NCBI GenBank assembly: GCA_038232935.1
Contig: JBBSMX010000209.1
Location: forward strand, 1-5,149
Direction: 5' to 3'
From: JBBSMX01 sp038232935
GTDB lineage: Bacteria; Bacteroidota; Rhodothermia; Rhodothermales; JANQRZ01
DNA length: 5,149 bases
The position numbers were made by a program, and so were the translations under genes. The notes beneath the pieces were generated by a model. It was not told the origin of the DNA and did not search any database. It saw only the letters and a program-made list of their open reading frames with translations. Positions 1 to 5,149 of this stretch are shown piece after piece (position 1 is the first letter of the stretch; each line of letters starts with the position of its first letter).

Positions 1-272
1 CATGAGCGGTCGGCTGGTGCGCAAGGGGCTCGGCTTCTCGAAGGCGCTGGCGATGCACCGGGCGTCGAGCGCGTGGGAGGACGCGGTGTACAACCTCACG
101 CGCCCGCTCAAGACGCTGCGGGAGGAAGGATCGCCCGAGGTGGGTCGCTTCCGGCGTCGGTGGCGAGGGCGAACGCCCGCGATGGCGGCGGGCCTGACGG
201 ATCACGTGTGGTCCGTGGAGGAGTTGCTACGGGCTCTGCCGGTGCTCGTCAACACATAGCCGGGAGACTACC
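1..272 (+). mobile_element. Right end of an IS1-family-like insertion sequence
   Basis: The transposase end is followed directly by GGGAGACTACC (262-272). Read on the other strand this is GGTAGTCTCCC, resembling the outer tip of IS1-family terminal inverted repeats (GGTAATGACTCC). The stop codon lies only a few bases before this tip, so coding sequence runs almost to the end of the element, as in compact IS1-type elements. The left end and target duplication are outside the window, so the exact boundary is inferred. Base composition changes just after it: about 272-326 is much richer in A and T than the flanks. Confidence 0.45.
2..259 (+). CDS. IS1-like transposase, C-terminal fragment (cut by window edge)
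   Basis: The last 85 residues of a DDE transposase of the IS1 type, which would catalyse movement of its own insertion sequence. The stretch LVRKGLGFSKALAMHR (residues 5-20) aligns by eye with the end of IS1 InsB (GRKSLSFSKSVELHD). It is followed by AWEDAVYNL and a further C-terminal block, RTPAMAAGLTDHVWSVEELL (about 57-76), that I associate with a transposase subgroup carrying a longer tail than classical IS1. The ATG at position 2 is probably an internal methionine: the catalytic Asp residues and the N-terminal DNA-binding part must lie to the left of the window. The stop is TAG at 257-259, and the sequence after it looks like the element's inverted repeat. The family call rests on remembered motifs. 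It is probably an intact element cut by the window rather than a relic, but that cannot be seen here. Confidence 0.75.
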   Translation: MSGRLVRKGLGFSKALAMHRASSAWEDAVYNLTRPLKTLREEGSPEVGRFRRRWRGRTPAMAAGLTDHVWSVEELLRALPVLVNT

Positions 273-277
273 AAGTT

Positions 278-306
278 CAGCGTGTTCTTATTATGACGCT
301 GTGTTT
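278..306 (+). terminator. Possible weak hairpin terminator after the transposase
   Basis: CAGCGT (278-283) and ACGCTG (296-301) can pair around a 12-base AT-rich loop, and TGTTTT (301-306) overlaps the end of the right arm. The hairpin lies between two convergent genes. The stem is only 6 bp and the loop large, so it may not terminate; it could also be chance. Confidence 0.22.
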
Positions 307-323
307 TCAACTACCCGTAGGGA

Positions 324-551
324 CTACTCTGCCAGCTTGCGGAGCGCGTTCCGGTACGTCTTCGCCCCACGCTCGTAGGCCGTCATCGCGTCGGCGAAGT
401 CGGGGTCGAAGGGTGTCAGCATCAGCCCGTCGGCGGTTTCAACGAGGAAGATTTCGTCACCCGCTTCGAGATGGAGCCGGTCGAGCATGGGCTTCGGGAT
501 GATCGTCGCCACCGAGCCGCCGAGCTTGCGTAGCTTCTGTGTCTGTGTCAT
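324..551 (-). CDS. AbrB/MazE-type (SpoVT-AbrB fold) antitoxin
   Basis: A 75-residue protein built as a swapped-hairpin AbrB/MazE DNA-binding domain (about residues 4-48: KLRKLGGSVATIIPKPML, then LEAGDEIFLVETADGLMLTP) followed by an acidic then basic helical tail (FDPDFADAMTAYERGAKTYRNALRKLAE). In this family the N-terminal domain binds operator DNA and represses the TA operon, while the tail wraps and neutralises the toxin. The LTPFDPDFA...tail resembles antitoxins I remember next to death-on-curing (Doc/Fic-fold) toxins; a PIN or MazF partner is also possible. I chose the ATG at 551. An upstream in-frame GTG at 632 would add 27 residues that run through the palindrome at 579-600 and do not look like the family. 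No Shine-Dalgarno is visible. No toxin is recognisable on either side: downstream there are only about 50 bp before the IS end, and upstream is a divergent gene. Confidence 0.85.
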   Translation of the reverse strand: MTQTQKLRKLGGSVATIIPKPMLDRLHLEAGDEIFLVETADGLMLTPFDPDFADAMTAYERGAKTYRNALRKLAE

Positions 552-570
552 GAGTCGGAGCGGATGCTGA

Positions 571-600
571 GTTCGAAGAACGCGAGTTATAACTCGCGTT
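571..600. promoter_or_regulatory. Perfect 22-bp palindrome, likely antitoxin operator
   Basis: Positions 579-600 are a perfect inverted repeat with no spacer: 11-base arm AACGCGAGTTA, centre between 589 and 590. It is flanked on the left by GTTCGAAGAAC (571-581), which has GTTC/GAAC arms and contains TTCGAA. The palindrome begins 27 bp upstream of the antitoxin ATG and holds TATAAC (minus strand, 591-586), usable as a -10 box, with a second TATAAC at 603-598. A palindrome over the promoter is what is expected for autorepression by a dimeric AbrB/MazE antitoxin. The symmetry is seen directly; binding is inferred. The hairpin is not followed by a T-run, so a terminator is unlikely. Confidence 0.6.
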
Positions 601-605
601 ATAAT
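600..605 (+). promoter_or_regulatory. Possible -10 box (TATAAT) for the rightward gene
   Basis: An exact TATAAT on the + strand overlaps the right edge of the palindrome, 77 bp before the ATG at 683. No good -35 box is seen 16-18 bp upstream, so support is limited. If real, antitoxin bound to the palindrome would also affect the divergent gene. Confidence 0.25.
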
Positions 606-682
606 CCCTGCTGATCTCTCCGTTCCACTCACGTGTCATTCACCCGCGCCTCGATGCAGCAGAAGGCCGAGGCCACGGCGTA

Positions 683-1060
683 ATGGGAGTGCTCGTCCTC
701 GTTTATAACGCTGACATCGCTCTCTTCAGCGCCGTTACAGACTGGGCGCACAAGGTTCTCGCGCCGTCGTCGTATCCGTGCAGCCTGTGTGCCGTGACCT
801 ACGGCCACGTCGGGATGAGGAACGGCTGGCGGGACTTTTTGGAGAGCCTCGGCTGCCCCGTCCGGTTCTACCATCGCGACGAGTTCGCCGAGGCCTACGA
901 CGCGGGATTCGATCTCCCAGCGATGCTGTGGGAAGAGGGGGATACGCTGGAAGTGCTCGTCTCCCCGAGTGAGATCGACGCCTGCGCCGGAGAAGAAAAT
1001 GCGCTCGCAGCGCTGGAACAGACGCTCCGCAATGCGCTCGGCGGACGGTGCGGCGCGTAG
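683..1060 (+). CDS. Conserved small protein of unknown function with a CxxC motif
   Basis: A 125-residue soluble protein with no signal peptide or membrane segment. It opens with a hydrophobic strand and a polar turn, VLVLVYNAD (3-11), then a helix ending in AHKVLAPSSYPCSLC (22-36) with Cys33-x2-Cys36, then VTYGHVGMRNGWRDFLESL (38-56) and FYHRDEF (62-68). The C-terminal part (about 77-125) contains PAMLWEEGDTLEVLVSPSEIDAC. I recall uncharacterised bacterial proteins with the same order (VYNADSG, HK, C-x2-C-LT-G, W-x2-F, FxHRDEF), always annotated as hypothetical; I cannot check this here. The paired cysteines could bind metal or act as a redox pair. The start ATG puts VYNAD close to the N-terminus, as in the remembered relatives. 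No ribosome binding site is clear. The next gene follows 51 bp downstream on the same strand, so the two may be co-transcribed. Confidence 0.8.
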   Translation: MGVLVLVYNADIALFSAVTDWAHKVLAPSSYPCSLCAVTYGHVGMRNGWRDFLESLGCPVRFYHRDEFAEAYDAGFDLPAMLWEEGDTLEVLVSPSEIDACAGEENALAALEQTLRNALGGRCGA

Positions 1061-1111
1061 CGCGAATGCGGCGGCGGCGGTAGTTTGCAGCCCCGCTCAC
1101 CGCCCGTGCCG

Positions 1112-2149
1112 ATGGACCCGTTCGACCTCCTGCCCTACGAAGACTCCGAGTCACGCTGGTTCGGCAGCGAGCGGTCGAAGCGCGACGCCTGGGTCGAACT
1201 GCACAACCTGATCGCGGCGGCGGAGAGCCGGCGCGAGTTCGGGCTGGCGCACGTTGCGCGGATCGAGCGCGAGCACGACGTGGATTTCCGCTGCGCCTTC
1301 GGCAACGAGCGCCGGGCGCTGTACGCGCAGTACCTCCAGCACTGCGTCGCCGATGGGGCGCTCACGCCGGAGGAGCGCGCCACGCTCGAACACCTCGCCG
1401 CCACGCTCCACCTCAGCACCGCTGCGCTCGCCACGATCCACGAAGACGTGTTCGGCGACGTGGTCTCGGGCGTGCTGACCGACGACTGCCTCGACGTGGG
1501 GGAACGGCTCCTGCTCTACACGATGCAGCACACGCTCGGACTGAAGCCGGGCACCGCGGACCGGGTCTACGAGAAGGAGGCGCGGACGCGGCTGATGCGG
1601 CAGATCGCCCACGCCCTCTGCGACGGCAAGCTCTCCGACGTGGAGGAGGCCGAGATCATGCGGTTCGCCGCGTCGCTCGATGTCGAGGTCCCGGAGCACG
1701 TCCGTGCCCTCCTCGACCGCGCCGCCGCTCGCTGGGCGCTCCAGCACGGCGACCTCCCCGCCGTGGACCTCGGGCTGCGGATGCTGCCGGACGAAGTCGG
1801 GCACTTCTCCGATCACGCCGAGTGGTTCGAGGTGAGCTACGCGCAGTTTAATGCTGCCACGTCGGGACACCGCGAGGCCATCCACCGCCACGAGACCGAG
1901 CAGGTTCACATCCCCCGGACCGCGCTGCGGCGCGTGGATGAGGGTGCGGTCTACGTCACCAGCAAGCGGCTCGTGCTCGTGGGCGGGCAGCGGCACCCGC
2001 AGGAGTTGAAGTTCACGTCGCTCCTCGGCTGCGAGCGCTACCGGAACGGGACGCGGGTGCTCAAGCGCGACGCGCGCAGCCTGCTCGTGCAGGTCCAGTC
2101 CGAGTCCGAGGCGTTCTACCTCACGCTCTCGCGGGCGCTGCGCGGCTAG
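1112..2149 (+). CDS. TerB-like helical-repeat protein with C-terminal PH/GRAM-like domain
   Basis: A 345-residue, mostly helical cytoplasmic protein with no signal peptide or membrane segment. After a charged N-terminal helical part (about 20-70) come three similar units: VADGALTPEERATLEHLA (79-96), VLTDDCLDVGERLLLYTM (121-138) and LCDGKLSDVEEAEIMRFA (169-186). Each is followed by an L-x-L/V turn and another helix, as in TerB/DjlA-type tellurite-resistance folds, where the acidic DG...E residues can bind metal. Residues about 275-343 (EGAVYVTSKRLVLVGG, then a predicted strand-rich stretch and the helix AFYLTLSRALR) look like a bacterial PH/GRAM-like domain, a fold often used for lipid or protein binding. 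The ATG at 1112 is preferred over TTG at 1085 and GTG at 1106, since the extra residues are low-complexity proline-rich. The gene converges on dnaJ and shares its stop site. Molecular function is unknown; a scaffold or envelope-stress role is a guess from domain content. Confidence 0.75.
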   Translation: MDPFDLLPYEDSESRWFGSERSKRDAWVELHNLIAAAESRREFGLAHVARIEREHDVDFRCAFGNERRALYAQYLQHCVADGALTPEERATLEHLAATLHLSTAALATIHEDVFGDVVSGVLTDDCLDVGERLLLYTMQHTLGLKPGTADRVYEKEARTRLMRQIAHALCDGKLSDVEEAEIMRFAASLDVEVPEHVRALLDRAAARWALQHGDLPAVDLGLRMLPDEVGHFSDHAEWFEVSYAQFNAATSGHREAIHRHETEQVHIPRTALRRVDEGAVYVTSKRLVLVGGQRHPQELKFTSLLGCERYRNGTRVLKRDARSLLVQVQSESEAFYLTLSRALRG

Positions 2150-2922
2150 AGCAGCCCGGCATCCTCGGCGGCGGCGCGGAGGCGCTCGCGTTGCGCATCG
2201 GTGAGGTTGCGCGGGACGGCCACGGCGATCTCCACGAAGAGGTCGCCGGTGTGCGCGCCGGTAGCGACGCCTTGCCCGCGCAGGCGGAGGCGCTCGCCCG
2301 GCTGCGTGCCCGGCGGGATCGGCAGCGTGATCGTCCGGCCGTAGGCGTTGGCGATGCGCCGCGTCGTGCCGAGGAGGGCGTCGAACGCAGAGATCGTCTC
2401 GACGGTGTGGAGGTGGGCGCCCTCGCGCCGGAAGCGAGGGCTCGGGGCGACGCGGAACGTGACGAAGAGGTCGCCGGGCTCGGCGTCGCCTTTGCTGCGG
2501 AGCCGGATCGTGAGTCCGTTGCAGACTCCCTTCGGGATTGTGAGGCGGGCCGCGCGGCCGTCGGGGAGTTGCACCGAAGTCTTGCCGCCCCGCAGCGCCT
2601 GCTCGAACGAGAGTTGGATCTTCAGTCCCTTCCGGCGCGGCTTGGATCCGTGTGAAGGGACGAACGAGGCCACGGTGGGGAAGTGACCGAAAGCGTTGAG
2701 CGGGTGACGGCGGAGCAGATCGTACTGCTGGCGGCGGAGGGGGTCGGAGAGCACCTCGTACGCTTCCGTCACCCCTTTGAAGCGCTCGGCAGCGACGGGG
2801 TCGTCGGGGTGGCGGTCCGGGTGACAGGCGCGGGCGCAGGCGCGGTAGGCTTTTTTAATAGCCTCTGCCTCCGCGCCCTCTTCGAGCCCGAGGATCTGGT
2901 AGTAGTCGCAGCGTTCAGCCAT
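2146..2922 (-). CDS. DnaJ/CbpA-type J-domain co-chaperone (no zinc finger)
   Basis: A 258-residue Hsp40. The J domain (about 6-70: DYYQILGLEEGAEAEAIKKA, HPD at 34-36, then FKGVTEAYEVLSDPLRRQQYD) would stimulate DnaK ATPase. A short linker (71-96) has only a few Gly and Phe residues in place of the usual G/F region. Two substrate-binding beta domains follow: CTD I about 98-160 (LSFEQALRGG, LTIPKGVCNGLTIRLRSKG, GDLFVTFRV) and CTD II about 164-236 (TVETISAFDALLGT, LPIPPGTQPGERLRLRGQG, GDLFVEIAV). It ends in a helix, LTDAQRERLRAAA. There are no CxxCxGxG repeats, so it is class B/CbpA-like and shorter than the usual ~300 residues. No dnaK or grpE is in view, so it is more likely an accessory J-protein than the housekeeping DnaJ. 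It starts at ATG 2922, divergent from the biotin carboxylase gene, and ends inside the convergent TerB-like gene's stop. Confidence 0.92.
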   Translation of the reverse strand: MAERCDYYQILGLEEGAEAEAIKKAYRACARACHPDRHPDDPVAAERFKGVTEAYEVLSDPLRRQQYDLLRRHPLNAFGHFPTVASFVPSHGSKPRRKGLKIQLSFEQALRGGKTSVQLPDGRAARLTIPKGVCNGLTIRLRSKGDAEPGDLFVTFRVAPSPRFRREGAHLHTVETISAFDALLGTTRRIANAYGRTITLPIPPGTQPGERLRLRGQGVATGAHTGDLFVEIAVAVPRNLTDAQRERLRAAAEDAGLL

Positions 2923-3016
2923 CGTCCACCCTGACGTACCGTAGTTTCCGGGCCGGCCGCCGTACTATCCCGCAGCGGCCGGTACCCCTGTCAACTCGTC
3001 TGAAAACACAGAGACC
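2923..3016. promoter_or_regulatory. Divergent promoter region with inverted repeat
   Basis: This 94-bp gap must hold the start signals of both dnaJ (leftward) and the biotin carboxylase gene (rightward). It contains an 8-bp inverted repeat, CCGGCCGC (2953-2960) and GCGGCCGG (2975-2982), with a 14-base spacer. No convincing -10/-35 pair or Bacteroidota TAnnTTTG box stands out on either strand. The repeat could be an operator or simply GC-rich chance. No heat-shock CIRCE element was seen next to dnaJ. Confidence 0.35.
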
Positions 3017-4558
3017 GTGCCAGAGACCCCCGCCTCGGGCAAGCCCGCCGAAATGTCGCACCGCCTCCGCAAAGTCCTCGTCGCCAACCGGGGCGAGATC
3101 GCCGTCCGGGTGATGCGGACGTGCCGCGAGCGCGGCATCGCCACCGTCGCCGTCTACTCCGAGGCCGACGCGGGCGCGCTCCACGTGCGGATGGCCGACG
3201 AAGCGGTCCTCGTCGGCCCGGCCCCGTCGAGCGAGTCGTACCTCGTCGCCGAGCGGATCCTCGACGCCGCCCGGCAGACCGGGGCCGACGCCGTCCACCC
3301 CGGTTACGGCTTCCTCTCCGAGAACGCCGCCTTCGCCGAAGCCTGCGCCGAGGCCGGGATCACGTTCATCGGCCCGCCGCCGGGCGCGATCCGTTCGATG
3401 GGCGACAAGACGGCGGCCCGTGCGATCATGAAAGAGGCCGGCGTCCCGATGGCCCCCGGCACCGTCGATGCGATTGCGGACGTAGCCGAGGCTGTGCGCG
3501 CGGCCGACGAGATAGGCTACCCCGTGCTCATCAAAGCGGCGGCCGGCGGTGGGGGCAAAGGGATGCGCGTCGTCGAATCGGCGGGGGAGATCGAGCGGGC
3601 GGTGGAGCAGGCGCAGGGCGAGGCCCGGAGCGCGTTCGGCGACGAGCGCGTGTTCGTCGAGAAGTACCTCCTCGGACCGCGCCACATCGAATTTCAAGTC
3701 CTCGCCGACGGGCACGGGAACGTCGTCCACCTCTTCGAGCGGGAGTGCTCGATCCAGCGGCGGCACCAGAAGGTGATCGAGGAAGCGCCTTCATCCGCGT
3801 TGACCGCCGATCTCCGCGCGGAGATGGGTGAGGCTGCCGTCGAAGCCGCCCGCGCCTGCGGCTACGTCGGGGCCGGGACTGTCGAGTTTCTCGTTGACGA
3901 CGCCCTCAATTTCTATTTTCTGGAGATGAATACGCGGCTGCAAGTCGAGCACCCCGTCACCGAGTGGATCACTGGGCTCGACCTCGTCGCCGAGCAGATC
4001 CGCATCGCCGAGGGCGAGGCGCTCGGCTACGGGCAGGACGACCTCGCCATCCACGGCTGGGCCGTTGAGAGCAGGGTGTACGCCGAGGACGTGGCGGCGG
4101 GCTTTCTGCCGGCTCCCGGCCCCCTCCTGCGCCACGCGCCGCCCTCCGGCTTCGGCGTCCGCGTCGATGCCGGCGTCGAGCAGGGAGACGAGATCCCGAT
4201 CTACTACGACCCCATGATCTCGAAGCTCACCGCGTGGGGCCGTACGCGCACCGAGGCCATCGACCGGATGGACCGCGCGCTTTCGGAGTACGACGTGGCT
4301 GGCGTCGAGACGACGATCCCGTTCTGCCGCTTCGTGATGCAGCACGAGGCGTTCCGCTCCGGCGACTTCGACACGGGCTTTGTCAACGATCACTTCACCC
4401 CCGACGCGCTCCACGCCGAAGATCCCGACATCGAACGGGCGGCGGCTGTCGTGGCGGTGCTGCTTGGACTGGAGCAGCCGGGCGATAGCGCGCGTGCGCT
4501 TACGAACGGTGCCGTCGAAACGAGCCGGTGGAGCCGCCGCCGGTGGCGCTCGGCCTAG
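3017..4558 (+). CDS. accC: Biotin carboxylase subunit of an acyl-CoA (acetyl/propionyl-CoA) carboxylase
   Basis: ATP-dependent carboxylation of the biotin on a carrier protein, the first half-reaction of acyl-CoA carboxylases; cytoplasmic. Numbering is from GTG 3017 (513 residues). N-terminal domain: KVLVANRGEIAVR (19-31) and HPGYGFLSENAAFAE (94-108). ATP-grasp: MGDK with Lys131, LIKAAAGGGGKGMR (171-184, Lys173 and glycine loop), EKYLLGPRHIEFQVLADG (215-232), QRRHQKVIEEAPS (247-259). Catalytic core: EFLVD (Glu290), EMNTRLQVEHPVTE (303-316: Glu303, Asn305, Arg307, Glu311), ESRVYAED with Arg353. All key residues known from E. coli AccC are present. The ~55-residue tail after FDTGFV is longer than in E. 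coli AccC (~450 residues) and resembles PccA-type subunits, but there is no biotinyl MKM motif, so the carrier is a separate protein. ATG 3053 gives an N-terminus closer to AccC and is an equally good start; neither has a Shine-Dalgarno. The carboxyltransferase and carrier genes are not here, so acetyl versus propionyl specificity is open. Confidence 0.95.
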   Translation: MPETPASGKPAEMSHRLRKVLVANRGEIAVRVMRTCRERGIATVAVYSEADAGALHVRMADEAVLVGPAPSSESYLVAERILDAARQTGADAVHPGYGFLSENAAFAEACAEAGITFIGPPPGAIRSMGDKTAARAIMKEAGVPMAPGTVDAIADVAEAVRAADEIGYPVLIKAAAGGGGKGMRVVESAGEIERAVEQAQGEARSAFGDERVFVEKYLLGPRHIEFQVLADGHGNVVHLFERECSIQRRHQKVIEEAPSSALTADLRAEMGEAAVEAARACGYVGAGTVEFLVDDALNFYFLEMNTRLQVEHPVTEWITGLDLVAEQIRIAEGEALGYGQDDLAIHGWAVESRVYAEDVAAGFLPAPGPLLRHAPPSGFGVRVDAGVEQGDEIPIYYDPMISKLTAWGRTRTEAIDRMDRALSEYDVAGVETTIPFCRFVMQHEAFRSGDFDTGFVNDHFTPDALHAEDPDIERAAAVVAVLLGLEQPGDSARALTNGAVETSRWSRRRWRSA

Positions 4559-4585
4559 ACCGGCGACAGGGCGCGCCTCTCGAAC

Positions 4586-5149
4586 CTACCGTAACACCGG
4601 CAGCTCGATGAGGGCGGGAGCGGTCGCCGCGCCGTCGCCGGAGACGGGAGGGAGTGCGGGTTCCGGCTCGTCGAAATCGGGGAGGTCGGCGGCTTTGGGG
4701 CCGAGGCGGGCGCTGAGCCGCTGCACGACGAACTTTGTCCACGTGTAGCGCGCCTTCGACGGGAGGCTCTCCCAGAAGTAGCGGCTGCCGGGGCTGACGG
4801 CGAAGCTGGGCTCGAAGTAGCAGTTGATCGTGCAGCCTGCGCAGACGGCGTGGCGGCCCTCCATCGCGCGGTGGTGCGCCACGCGGTCGCCGTGCCAGAG
4901 GTCGTAGAGCCGGCCTTCGATGGGCAGCTTCTCCAGCCCCGCGTGGTAGCAGGGCAGGACGAGTTCGTCGAACGGCGAGATGACGACGCTCGTCGTGACG
5001 GCTTTGCAGTCGGGCGCGGCGGGGTCGTTTCCGCCGCGCCGCCCGAGCGTGAGAAAAGCCGGGGTGGGGTAGAACTAAGGATTGCGCGCGAGCGCGGCCC
5101 TACGCTCCCTAACGGCGGCGGCCCGCCCCGCGCCGAGGGCGTTGTACTC
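4586..5149 (-). pseudogene. Radical SAM-type protein, C-terminal part, interrupted by an in-frame TAG
   Basis: Reading leftward from the window edge, one frame gives 24 codons (EYNALGAGRAAAVRERRAAL...), a TAG at 5077-5075, then 162 codons to the stop at 4588-4586. The later part carries an auxiliary Fe-S cluster region: Cys at 5008-5006, LPCYH (Cys 4951-4949), then CAGCTINC (cysteines at 4843, 4834, 4822), giving C-x18-C-x35-C-x2-C-x3-C, followed by YFEPSFAVSPGSRYFWESL. This resembles the C-terminus of radical SAM proteins with one SPASM/twitch-like cluster; the CxxxCxxC core would lie beyond the window. No ATG, GTG or TTG occurs in frame between the TAG and GTG 4882, and starting there would lose two of the five cysteines, so the TAG breaks the gene rather than preceding it. 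A substitution (for example TGG or CAG to TAG), a sequencing error, or readthrough are possible. It converges on accC with a 27-bp gap that shows no clear terminator. Substrate unknown. Confidence 0.7.

Noticed and set aside
254..310. A leftward frame from TTG at 310 (MKTQRHNKNTLN...) as a possible toxin start after the antitoxin
   Set aside because: Weak start codon, no family resemblance to Doc, PIN or MazF, and it runs straight into the presumed IS end after about 12 codons.
703..711. TTATAACGC, matching a half-site near the antitoxin operator (596-604, inverted)
   Set aside because: It lies in codons for the conserved VYNA of the 683 gene, so the coding need explains it.
629..874. Minus-strand frame overlapping the start of the 683 gene
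   Set aside because: No family resemblance, and it overlaps a better-supported conserved gene.
1081..1087. TAGTTTG upstream of the TerB-like gene as a Bacteroidota TAnnTTTG promoter box
   Set aside because: One base short of the consensus spacing and no TTTG-type upstream box at the right distance.
1151..1996. Long open frame on the minus strand (281 codons)
   Set aside because: It is the antisense shadow of the TerB-like gene in GC-rich DNA; the predicted protein is rich in Arg, Glu, Val and Gly with no recognisable domain.
2915..3766. Long open frame on the minus strand (283 codons) opposite the biotin carboxylase
   Set aside because: Shadow of a gene with all catalytic motifs intact on the + strand; composition typical of antisense GC-rich frames.
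4480..4558. Frameshift near the 3' end of accC
   Set aside because: The tail diverges from E. coli AccC, but a basic SRW-type ending is plausible for long-tailed acyl-CoA carboxylase subunits, and no other frame gives a better continuation.
4559..4585. GGCGCGCC (4570-4577) as a bidirectional terminator between the convergent accC and radical SAM genes
   Set aside because: It is a short self-complementary 8-mer with no loop and no T-run; it cannot form a normal terminator hairpin.
4586..4882. Intact 98-residue gene starting at GTG 4882
   Set aside because: The frame continues upstream with conserved residues (LPCYH, DLWHGD and a further Cys), so this start would truncate the Fe-S region.

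Overview
This is high-GC bacterial DNA in which most genes lack a convincing Shine-Dalgarno sequence. The biotin carboxylase has a long C-terminal tail of the kind I associate with Bacteroidota/Rhodothermota propionyl/acetyl-CoA carboxylases (FDTxFV... region). Together these suggest a high-GC member of Rhodothermales or a close relative. This placement is inference from style and remembered homologues, not from a marker gene.

Layout, left to right. The window opens inside an IS1-like insertion sequence: the C-terminal end of its transposase (+, to 259) and a plausible terminal inverted repeat ending near 272. Next is a small AbrB/MazE-type antitoxin gene (-, 324-551) with no recognisable toxin beside it, because the IS end lies where the toxin would be expected. 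A perfect 22-bp palindrome (579-600) sits just upstream of the antitoxin start, in the 131-bp divergent gap shared with a conserved small protein of unknown function (+, 683-1060). That gene is followed after 51 bp by a multidomain protein (+, 1112-2149) with three TerB-like DG...E helical units and a C-terminal PH/GRAM-like domain. It converges on a zinc-finger-less DnaJ/CbpA-type co-chaperone (-, 2146-2922), and the two genes end on the same palindromic CTAG.

A 94-bp divergent gap separates dnaJ from a complete biotin carboxylase subunit of an acyl-CoA carboxylase (+, 3017-4558). Converging on it is the C-terminal part of a radical SAM-type Fe-S protein (-, 4586-5149), whose reading frame is interrupted by an in-frame TAG at 5075-5077.

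Strands alternate almost gene by gene, so there is no long operon. The window reads as core metabolism and chaperone genes (right two thirds) next to a small accessory patch (IS end plus antitoxin, left). The TerB-like protein beside a J-protein is the most suggestive functional pairing, because TerB and J domains are fused in DjlA-type proteins. I see no complete undescribed system that I could defend. The points most worth following are the interrupted radical SAM gene, the orphaned antitoxin with its operator, and the TerB-repeat/PH protein beside DnaJ. No tRNA, rRNA, CRISPR array or riboswitch was seen, and no stretch over 300 bp is without a gene.
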